From contig QRDG01001371.1 of NCBI GenBank assembly GCA_012064385.1, forward strand, positions 851,316 through 915,315: DNA of 64,000 nt. The letters are read 5' to 3'. Source of the DNA: Puccinellia tenuiflora. Lineage: Eukaryota; Streptophyta; Magnoliopsida; Poales; Poaceae. Under the pieces are notes generated by a model that saw nothing but the letters and a program-made list of their open reading frames with translations, was not told the DNA's origin and did no database searches. Made by a program: the position numbers and the translations under genes. Positions 56,184 to 64,000 of the stretch are shown here, one piece after another (the first letter of the stretch is position 1; each line of letters opens with the position of its first letter).

Positions 56184-56570
56184 CTACAGGTGGACAAGTG
56201 TGCTGCTATGGGTTCTGGCAGCAGAAGCGGCAGCAGACACGTTCTGGCTTTCAGACAGATGAGGTCTGAACACCCTTCCCTTGTCCCGTTCTCTGCGTGG
56301 CTGAAGCACATTGATACGGATTTTACCGAACTTGCTGTCAGCATTCATATTAAAAAACAATCCAAGATGCTCATCGCAAGTTAGTGGGAGAAATTTTTGC
56401 TCGGTGCTGCTGAAATAGTACAGATGAACAGCATCCGCATCGCTCCATGGATATTGACTACGGAGTGCATCGCGCAAATCTTTGAACGAAATGCTTGTTT
56501 CCACCACCTTCGGATAGTAAAATCCAACAAGGTTTTGTGGTTGATTAGCACGTACCACACTAGTTTCCAT
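56184..56570 (-). CDS. PB1-like N-terminal fragment of a MULE transposase, 128 aa
   Basis: An open frame from the ATG at 56570 encodes a PB1/ubiquitin-like stretch: VVETSISFKDLRDALRSQYP, WSDADAVHLYYFSSTEQKFL, PLTCDEHLGLFFNMNADSKF, GKIRINVLQPR. Domains of this kind stand at the N-terminus of many plant MuDR/MULE transposases, ahead of the zinc-binding and DDE core. The core is missing here: the frame ends at 56184 and leads into the 670-bp repeats. The fragment supports the Mutator assignment of the element and is not expected to be catalytic. The family link is from memory of motif patterns, not a search. Confidence 0.55.
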   Translation of the reverse strand: METSVVRANQPQNLVGFYYPKVVETSISFKDLRDALRSQYPWSDADAVHLYYFSSTEQKFLPLTCDEHLGLFFNMNADSKFGKIRINVLQPRRERDKGRVFRPHLSESQNVSAAASAARTHSSTLVHL

Positions 56571-57292
56571 CCTAACCGCCAGCCGGAAAGCAAGCGCAGG
56601 ATCAATCCTATCGATTGAAATAAAGGGTGCGGTTAGTCCAGGAACAAATCAGCAAAATTGGAACGATTAACGCTACTAACGGTCAAATACGCGCTAATTT
56701 ACGAGTTTCTCATCAATTCGAGGGGAAACGATGATTACCCAGGTGTAATCCATGAATTATCCGCTGCTGATTCGACCCAATCCTCTCCACGGTCGATGGG
56801 CCGGAGGGCGTCCTCCCCCGCCATCGCTTAGTATTCCCAGATGGGGAGGTGTGGTAGATGTGGCGGAGGCGTGGTTTTGCCGATGAAAGGAATAGGGTTA
56901 GAGGGTGGAGGACACAACGGCGGCGGAGGCAGCACGACGGCGGCGCGGCGGCGGCGGAGGGGATCGATCTGTTTCAGGTTACCGTGAGGTTCAGACAAAC
57001 TGCTCCGACGTGTCACCTTGCGGCGGCCCCACTCATCAGGTACGCAACGGTCAAGAGCGCCACCGTCGTACACAGTCCGACCGGCCCCACTCGTCAGAGT
57101 TCCACCGTCGTACACAGTCCGACCGGCCCCACTCGTCAGAGTTAACGGTCAATGCCTTGACCAACGGCAAACGCCCAGTTTGTCCATTTGTGAGAGTTTC
57201 ATCTAACGAAGAGGGGAAAAGTGAGCAAAAGTTAAGAACGTGGGCATGGCTGAGTAGTGCTAAGGAACCAGGGGCACAGAAATAGAAAACCC

Positions 57293-57462
57293 TTATTTAT
57301 TTATTATCCAACAAAATCTGACAATAAAATACACCGATCAAGCCAAAACCACCATTCCGGACGACATTTGTCACTACACCAAACAAGTTGATGTTGGGGT
57401 GACCATGATCGGGGCATCGCCATGACCTCACACTATGCCCCATAATTTAAAGCCTGAGGCCT
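57293..57462. other. Spacer between MULE copy B and an LTR
   Basis: Non-coding. Nothing recognised. Confidence 0.5.
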
Positions 57463-58676
57463 TGATACGTTCAAAACGTATATATAATTTTTTATTGTTT
57501 CATGCTATTTTTATGACTTTGACACTTGTTTTTATATAAATTTATGATTTATTTGGACTAACCTATTAATAGTTGCAAAAGTGCACAATGTTCTTGTTTT
57601 ACACTTTGATATGTAGGAATCCCTTGGAAATTGGCAAAAACGCAAAAGGAGACTTGTTGGAGGTGGACTCTGACTTTTCTGAAATCTGTCCCTTCCAATA
57701 GATTTCAGAGATCGTCGGTTTGATACCTGAAGACGATGTCAACTGAAGATCTCACAACGGACAAAGTTGTGGGAAATTTTCATAGCTTTAATTTAATCTC
57801 AAGAACAGTCCAATCGGATGTCCGTAGCTCCCGAAAACCCCGTTTTACTGAAAGTCAAATATCTGATTACGGGATTCCGAAAGTTGGTGACGTGATTGAC
57901 ACCAACTCTTACCAAACTTGAAGGATTCGACCAAGCAACGAATTTGGGACCTCATTAAGGTTGTGAGGGGTCCCTAAGAAGGTTCTAGAGGTGCCAAGAG
58001 CCTTTGGATCAAGGTGCCATCAATCGGAAGGCCGGGAAGGATTATCTCCACGTATATAAAGAGAGGAAATCCTAATTTTGGGGGCATCCACCAAAAGGCA
58101 CGAATTTGCCTCCCCTTGACTCTCATCTACAAGGGGAGGGCTCCTCTACATCACCAAGAAGTCATGGAGGAAGGGGGTTAGGGGCGGCACACCCCTTGTG
58201 GCCGGCCGGCGCAGGAGGAGCCCCTGCGCCACGCCGCCGGATGCCGCACCGCTTTGCCTCTTCCTCCATGGCCGCCGCCTTCACCGCCATCTCCATCGCC
58301 AATTCCTCCTTGTCTACAGTGATTCATCCTCCCACACACCTCTGTACCTCTCTATATAAACATGGTGTTTGATGCTATAAATCATTATCCTTTGATCTAT
58401 GTCATGTTTGTGTAGTTTTTTTTGTCTTATGGTTGAATTATTGAATATCTTTGGTTGATTCGAGTTGTATGTTGATATGGTACAGTCCTTTGGTGCCATT
58501 ATATTTATGCGCGTATGGATCATCATCATAGGGTTTGTAGTATGTGTAAGAGAAAGGGGAAAGTACTGCCGGATTGACAGAAACCTAAGAACTCGAACCG
58601 GAATCTTACATGTATGGGATAAAGAGGACCTTAAACTTAATATTATGGTTAGGGAAACCTTAATGAATTGTTAGTA
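57463..58676 (+). mobile_element. Partial LTR starting TGATACGTTC
   Basis: Starts TGATACGTTCAAAACGTATA, a common start of Triticeae Gypsy LTRs. It has a TATATAAA box at 58053-58060 in a TATA/leader context and ends at the Helitron terminus at 58677 before any CA end. The GC-rich stretch at 58106-58372 is leader-like; its open frame is not supported as a gene. Confidence 0.6.
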
Positions 58677-59501
58677 CTAGATAATACTCCGCGCATTGCT
58701 GCGGAACATATTGTAAAAAAAAAAATCAACATGCAAATAAACGTACCAAAAAAGATAGAAAATAGTAAAATAAATTATCTGTAATCATGATTGTTGTCAC
58801 AGAAAACAGAAATCCTTGTAATCTGTAGATCCTTCTAGGGCAACACCCATGAAATCCTATACATGCTACCTATGAACTGAAATGAAGGTTACATAAACTT
58901 GCAGAAAAAAAAGGCGAGTAAAGAATTATACTCTAAACGAACCTCATACACTTTCATCTCCCATACTTTCATCTGTAGGATATTTTCATCAGATTTTGCA
59001 GCTTTACACGGAGAAGTTGAAAACCGTGTTCAGAAAACATAGGGAACACATAGAAATATGTGGACTCATTACATTATTATACGGGTGGTCCCACACTCCC
59101 ACTTCAGGAGCAAACCATGAACAAAAATAAATCAACAGAAGGGACGTGATGAGTAGGAGTCACATAATAGGAGATGATAAACACAATGTATTTTCTTGCA
59201 ACCATGCTGACTTTTATCCACGTATGAGTGTAACTGACTGAAGCATTAACTTCTAAATGTTTTAGCACCGCTTGACCGCTTCTGCAGTCGACGGAATAAG
59301 ATAAACAGTTTAAAGGGAAGCCCCCCAATCGCATAGTTGCTCCGAAGACTGTAATCTGCCTCGTGCTCCAATATGTCGAAGCTAGGAAGGGGAAAGCCGT
59401 ATGAATCTGATCAGGATTTAAAGATAATTAAGAAATTTCGAGTGCAGTTCAGTTGAGCCCATTAGCAGCCGTAGGCCGAGCAGGCGACTTCCAATAACAA
59501 A
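58677..59501 (-). mobile_element. Helitron 3' end (minus strand) and adjoining sequence
   Basis: On the minus strand: CCGC-AGCAATGC-GCGG hairpin, then AGTATTATCTAG followed by T, the Helitron 3' signature at 58677-58705. The 5' end was not found; the sequence up to 59501 is non-coding and may belong to it. Confidence 0.6.
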
Positions 59502-59964
59502 CACTACGGGAAAAGCAGGCGCTGCCGTGCAGGCGACCTTTTGCCGTGCGCTGCCGCACGGCAACTACGCCTTTGCCGTGCGAGATTAGGAAGATGCACG
59601 GCAAAGCCTAAGAAAAGCGCACGGCAAAGAAGCCCACACGGCAATGAAACAAAAAAAGCGCACGACAAAGAACTATTGCACGGCAGAGACAGAGGAAGGC
59701 GCACGGCAAAGAATTTTACACGGCAAAGGCATTGCCGTCTGCCACCTTTGCCGTGAGCATTGAAAGGTTGCACGGCAACGTCACCTTTGCCGTGCGTTTT
59801 TGCTTTGCCGTGCACCTTGTGGAATTTTCCTCTTTTTTCTTTTCTATTTTATTTATTTTAAAACTTATATTAATTCTTTAAATATGACCAGTACTACATC
59901 TTGACAATGTGTATACCCATACTTTTGCAATATGACAAGTACTCTACGTCCTCATATCCCCCCT

Positions 59965-60270
59965 CCCCCGGCCGGTCTACCCCCCTAGATTTCTCCGCGC
60001 GAGGTTCCACCAATGTACTTTTTCATAGGTTTATGTTTGTTTAGGTCATAGACACATGGAAAACTAGGTTTGGTACCATGTGGCACATTCTAGCCCCCGG
60101 TATACCCGCAGCGGGACATTTCCAACTACAGGTCCAGGAAACTGCTAAGTGTTATCGCCCGAATGTGAGGAAGGTCACCCCCCTAGATTTCTCCGCGCGA
60201 GGTTCCACCAACATACTTTTTCATAGGTTTAGGTTTGTTTAGGCATTAGACAAATGGAAAACCAGGTTTC
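59965..60270 (+). repeat. Satellite-like units (~355-bp family), partial
   Basis: CTAGATTTCTCCGCGCGAGG starts at 59985 and 60183. The second unit is cut off after GGAAAACCAGGTTT at about 60269. Confidence 0.85.
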
Positions 60271-60482
60271 ACATACGTCAACAAGTTTAACCTACTAATT
60301 ATACTATTGAATTCTAGGAAAAGATGGTTCAGAAAATACAAAAACAACTTCGGAACGAAACAAAACGCCTGGAGAAAGAGGAACAACATATGAAGAAAAT
60401 ATAGGTGGCCACACACACAACACTCAATATAGGTACTCAACATAGATGAGAACACACACAGTACTCAACATAGGTACTCAAA

Positions 60483-60857
60483 CTAACTATGACCAGGTCC
60501 TAAGCCGCGCGGTGCTGAGCCGCGGACGCTCTGCTTCCAAAGAGCCGGAACCATGAGAGACTCGCTCGCGTCATAAGGATTCTGAAGTAGCGACCAACGC
60601 CTGTTATTTGTATTATCGAACAAATACATGTAGCGAAGGACGTGCTCGTCCTCCTCCCTGATACGGCGATGTACCACCTCCTCGGGGGCCGGCGCTCTCT
60701 GCACATTCCGTGGCCAATACCACCAAAGAAGATCCGGATCGACGATGCGACCTGGATCCCTCACCAAGGTCCGCGCCCCGGAAGGTAGCACCTCCCAGTG
60801 CCAGCCCGGCGGATGCCAGTCCCGGACAACGCCATCCGGGTTGATCAAAAGGGGCAT
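60483..60857 (-). CDS. 124-aa tryptophan-rich protein of unknown function
   Basis: An open frame runs from the ATG at 60857: MPLLINPDGVVRDWHPPGWH, WEVLPSGARTLVRDPG, DPDLLWWYWPRNVQRA, then a charged region EEVVHRRIREEDEHVLRYMY. No signal peptide, membrane segment or known catalytic motif is seen. It lies between the CACTA-like terminus and inverted minisatellites, so it is likely carried by a transposon. Family not recognised. Confidence 0.4.
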   Translation of the reverse strand: MPLLINPDGVVRDWHPPGWHWEVLPSGARTLVRDPGRIVDPDLLWWYWPRNVQRAPAPEEVVHRRIREEDEHVLRYMYLFDNTNNRRWSLLQNPYDASESLMVPALWKQSVRGSAPRGLGPGHS

Positions 60858-60979
60858 CGGAAAGACCGGCGTGGAGGAGAAGCAGCGCGTGGAGGAGAGA
60901 CGGCGGCGCGTGGAGGAGGGCGATGAGTTGGCTCGAATCGGGGACGATGTCGTGGGTATTTATGCCCAATTAGGAACAA

Positions 60980-61215
60980 GCACACGGATCGTGTGTTTCC
61001 TTCAAGCGTTTGTGAGCCGTTGGATCAGCGGTGTGTTTCTTTCTGGCGCTTGTGAGCCGATCGATCAGCGGGCATGTAGTATGTCCAATCAGCATCAAGC
61101 ACACGGATCGTGTGTTTCCTTCGAGCGCTTGTGAGCCGTTGAATCAGCGGTGTGTTTCTTTGGAGCCCTTGTGAGCCGTTGGATCAGCGGTGTGTGTTTC
61201 TTTTGAGGGGTGAGC
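60980..61215 (+). repeat. Minisatellite GTGAGCCGTTGGATCAGCGG
   Basis: 4-5 imperfect copies of about 40-50 bp (GTGTGTTTC...GCGCTTGTGAGCCG). It matches in inverted orientation the array at 62395-62630. Confidence 0.85.
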
Positions 61216-61434
61216 TGTTGGATCAACACTATATATAGCCCACCTATATATAGTGTCCTCGGAAAATGTTTTCATGCACTAGAATTTTCTTAGAGTATCT
61301 CCGACGGGCACCCCTAGTTTTGGTCTATATGTGCTCAAATATTATCTATTTGGAAGGTGTTCGGACACAACATCTGGACAGATGGGACACAACATCTGGA
61401 CATTTGGAATGTTAAAGAAACAATTTCCCGGGCT

Positions 61435-61590
61435 TTGCCGTGCAACAGCTCATACCCCCCGAAAACGGCGGTCTGTGGGCCCCCGGCGGTCTACCCCCCT
61501 AGATTTTTCCGCGCGAGGTTCCACCAACATACTTTTTCATAGGTTTAGGTTTGTTTAGTCATTAGACAAATGGAAAACCAGGTTTGGTAC
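61435..61590 (+). repeat. Satellite-like unit (~355-bp family), partial
   Basis: The unit start CTAGATTTTTCCGCGCGAGG lies at 61499, preceded by CGGTCTGTGGGCCCCCGG. It is cut off after GGTACCCTTTGG at 61599. Confidence 0.85.
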
Positions 61591-61609
61591 CCTTTGGCGA
61601 CCAGCTGCA

Positions 61610-61850
61610 GGCACTCACGAGCAAATAGATAGAAAAAATAAGAGAGAAAAAATAAACAGAAAACATAAGGAAGAAAAAATAAACAGAAAACATAAGAAAG
61701 AAAAAATAAGAGAGAAAAAAACAAAAGCCCATTAGTACCGGTTGTAATATATAACCGGTACGAAAGGGGTGCGCTTCGCGCGCGAAAAAACGCCGCAGCC
61801 GAAAATAGAGCTTTAGCACCGGTTGTTCTCCACAAAACACACGGTTTATA
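61610..61850. other. A-rich tract and ACCGGT-containing transposon fragment
   Basis: 61630-61720 has AGAAAAAATAAACAGAAAAC tandem copies. 61728-61830 has TTAGTACCGGTTG and ATAACCGGTACGAAAGG, resembling the ends of common grass CACTA elements. Confidence 0.45.
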
Positions 61851-61940
61851 TAGGGTCATGTGGCTGATCCAACACTGGTTTTGCCCATCCGGAAGCTTGC
61901 GCATCCGTCTCGCGTCGTTGTGAGCAGCAAATCGACCTTC

Positions 61941-62040
61941 GATCCAAGCAGCCGCAAGACTTCTCTGATGATCTAACGACCGTCCCAAAAAGTGTTGGGA
62001 ATGTTGTAGATCATCAGAGCGCCTTGCAGCTGCTTGGATC
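61941..62040. ncRNA. 100-nt near-perfect hairpin, miRNA-precursor-like (candidate)
   Basis: GATCCAAGCAGCCGCAAG (61941) pairs with CTTGCAGCTGCTTGGATC (62023-62040) with one mismatch, and CTCTGATGATCTA pairs with TAGATCATCAGAG. About 37 of 49 arm positions pair, leaving a small loop near 61990. No expression evidence. It may simply be the centre of a transposon. Confidence 0.35.
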
Positions 62041-62394
62041 CGACCGAGGGGCATGGCTACCACTTCCACCACCACCACTCCCACCTCCTCGGCAATTCAT
62101 CATTGTGTCACCCTAATCCAGTGGTTGGATTCAACCTACCTGAGGGCTTGTGTTTCCAACATCGTCATTGTGTTGTCCTTATTCACCGACCTACAGGAAG
62201 TGGCTCCAATGGCTGGCCGGCGAACAAGGACAAACACAATAATGCCAGGGAACATGCCAACAGGTAAGCTAAATCCAACCATTGGGTTCGGTGGCAAAGG
62301 TAGACGCTTGTTGTGTGCCATTCGCTACAGGGACGTCGCTATTTATAGGCGATTAGAAGGTGTACCTGTGGATGAGGTGGGAGTGCAGATCTAA

Positions 62395-62630
62395 CAGCTC
62401 ACAAGCCCTCAAAAGAAACACACCCCTAATCCAATGACTCACAAGCGCTCTAAAGAAACAGACGATCCGTGTGCTTCCGATCAAACGGCTCACAAGAGTT
62501 CGAACGAAACACACGATCCGTGTGCTTCTGATCTAACGGCTCACAAGCGCTCGGAGGAAACACATGATCCGTGTGCTTCCGATCCAACGGCTCACAAGCG
62601 CTCGAAGGAAACACACGATCAGTGTGCTTC
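62395..62630 (-). repeat. Minisatellite, inverted partner of 60980-61215
   Basis: Four or more copies of GATCCGTGTGCTTCCGATC plus AACGGCTCACAAGCGCTCG, period about 51 bp (GGCTCACAAG near 62487, 62538 and 62589). Confidence 0.85.
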
Positions 62631-62790
62631 TTCCACCGCTTCCCGCCTTCGTCTGCCGTGCATCGCTTCTTTGCCATGCGCCGTCGCACGGCAAAGAAAA
62701 CTTTGCCGTCCGGCAAAGAGACGACGCACGGCAAAGAAGCAGGGACGGATGGCAAAGATAGCGGACGACGCACGGCAAAGAAGCAGGGAC

Positions 62791-63630
62791 GGCAGTCTGT
62801 GGGCCCCCGGCGGTCTACCCCCCTAGATTTCTCCGCGCGAGGTTCCACCAACATACTTTTTCATAGGTTTAGGTTTGTTTAGGCATTAGACAAATGGAAA
62901 ACCAGGTTTGGTACCCTTTGGCACATTCTAGCCTCCGGTATACCCGCAGCGGGACACTTCAGCCCACACGTCCAGGAATCTTCTAAGTGTTATCGGCAGA
63001 AAGTGAGGAAGGTCACACCGGGGAGCTATGCCTTGCACCATTTGGTGGATCACACCTTCCAACACACTACCACACATATCCTAGGCCCACATGCAAGTTT
63101 TGGTGGGATTCCGGTGCTCCGGAGCTCATACCCTCTAAAATGGCGGTCTGTGGGCCCCCGGCGGTCTACCCCCCTAGATTTCTCCGCGCGAGGTTCCACC
63201 AACATACTTTTTCATAGGTTTAGGTTTGTTTATGCATTAGATAAATGGAAAACCAGGTTTGGTACCCTTTGGCACATTCTAGCCTCCGGTATACCCGCAG
63301 CGGGACACTTCAGCCCACACGTCCAGGAATCTTCTAAGTGTTATCGGTCGAAAGTGAGGAAGATCACACCAGGGAGCTATGCCTTGCACCATTTGGTGAA
63401 TCACACCTTCCAACACACTACCACACATATCCTAGACCCACATGCAAGTTTTGGTGGGATTCCGGTGCTCCGGAGCTCATTCCCCCCCCCCCCCCGAAAA
63501 CGGCGGTCTGTGGGCCCCCGACGGTCTACCCCCTAGATTTCTCCGCGCGAGGTTCCACCAACATAATTTTTCATAGGTTTAGGTTTGTTTAGGCATTAGA
63601 CAAATGGAAAACGAGGTTTGGTACCCTTTG
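62791..63630 (+). repeat. Tandem satellite-like array, ~355-bp units
   Basis: CTAGATTTCTCCGCGCGAGG starts at 62823, 63174 and 63533 (periods 351 and 359). Units run through GGTATACCCGCAGCGGGACA and CACATATCCTAG to GTCTGTGGGCCCCCGG. A poly-C run lies at 63481-63495. The last unit is cut at 63630. Confidence 0.9.
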
Positions 63631-64000
63631 TGTAACAGCCCCAATTTGGTACCCTGAAATACGGGCCAAATTTTCACTTTTGTTGTGCATTGCATCATGG
63701 CATTCATATTTAAATTGCTAACTCTAAATAAAGCCACACTTGGAAATTAAAAACTAGGGAAGCAAAACTCTTCCTAAATTTTCCAAACTACATGCTTTGC
63801 CCAAAATGGCCAAACCAGAGTAATTTGAATTTCCAAATTGTTCAGGAAGTTCCAAATTACTTTTATAACCAATTGCCAAAATTCAATTATTGACAAGCAA
63901 AGCTATAAAATTGAGTTTTCAATTTGGTTCTTTGCAAACTCTATTTTGGAACCAAGTTGAACTCTCCAATTTTCCAAAATAAAAATATGGGGTGCTGCGT
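63631..64000 (+). mobile_element. Start of an LTR (TGTAACAGCCCC...)
   Basis: TGTAACAGCCCCAATTTGG at 63631 interrupts the satellite unit abruptly and is the usual start of a group of grass Gypsy LTRs. The sequence is AT-rich to the end of the window, so the element continues to the right. Confidence 0.6.

Larger units (their letters stand above)
51957..57292. mobile_element. MULE-like element, copy B (5.3 kb)
   Basis: Left end GGGTTTTCTATTTCTGTG and inverted right end CACAGAAATAGAAAACCC extend into inverted repeats of about 170 bp. The 9 bases outside are TTATTTTTA (left) and TTATTTATT (right), a 7/9 match consistent with a Mutator-type 9-bp duplication. The internal layout is the same as copy A. 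The PB1-like frame is intact here, while the 140-aa ORF is broken. No catalytic transposase core is present, so it is non-autonomous. Confidence 0.82.
59502..62790. mobile_element. CACTA-like terminus with GCACGGCAAAG subterminal repeats
   Basis: Starts CACTACGGGAAAAGCAGG. Many copies of CTTTGCCGTGC/GCACGGCAAAG follow at 59520-59815, and again at 61430-61445 and 62655-62790. The opposite TAGTG end was not found. The interior is mixed with satellite-like units and other fragments, so the right limit is only the last cluster of the motif. Confidence 0.65.

Noticed and set aside
58106..58372. Small proline/alanine-rich protein
   Set aside because: It lies in the leader region of an LTR downstream of its TATA box and shows no domain.

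Overview
The window is nuclear DNA from a grass, most likely a pooid and probably Triticeae-like. This rests on the dense nesting of LTR retrotransposons, CACTA, Mutator-like (MULE), Helitron and LINE insertions, on grass-expanded gene families (F-box/LRR and mTERF), and on the retroelement types. The species call is inference. No bacterial features, CRISPR, rRNA or convincing tRNA genes were seen.

Layout. 1-2740: 3' end and complete 3' LTR of a large Copia-type element whose body lies left of the window. 2741-10400: GC-rich retroelement-like DNA broken by a poly(A)-tailed insertion (2903-3751) and by a young 5.9-kb Gypsy chromovirus (4286-10218) with apparently identical 380-bp LTRs and one in-frame amber codon in gag-pol. 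10400-24968 is the gene island: an F-box/LRR pseudogene (about 12.0-13.1 kb, +), an intact mTERF gene (15143-16303, -), an old retroelement stretch with two LINE 3' ends, a small Helitron, a GC-rich foldback element with a perfect 8-bp target duplication, and an F-box/LRR gene with a plausible four-exon structure (20712-23574, +).

24969-30272 is a CACTA-like element with long inverted arms and internal tandem repeats, split by a solo LTR with a perfect 5-bp duplication. 30558-35328 is a candidate 4.8-kb Helitron on the minus strand filled with low-copy-looking sequence, followed by a dimeric Helitron 3' end (35978). 36112-37095 is a third F-box copy (pseudogene, -) split by a MITE. 37762-41013 is a decayed Copia polyprotein. 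41640-43040 is an inverted, internally deleted copy of the mTERF/F-box-downstream block, itself split by a LINE with a 17-bp target duplication. 43712-44588 is the 5' part of a FAR1-like gene cut off by an LTR.

45268-57292 holds two direct copies of a 5.3-kb MULE-like element, each with three 670-bp tandem repeats, a short ORF with its own TATA-like box, and a PB1-like transposase N-terminus. Each copy has kept one of the two ORFs and lost the other. A single N sits exactly at the right edge of the first copy. 57463-64000 is a truncated LTR, a Helitron 3' end, a second CACTA-like terminus, dispersed copies of a ~355-bp satellite-like unit, inverted minisatellites, a 100-nt hairpin, and the start of another LTR at 63631.

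Probably functional host genes are the mTERF gene and the F-box gene at 20712. The other gene-like sequences are broken or carried by mobile elements. All identities were judged by eye; no alignment or database search was run.
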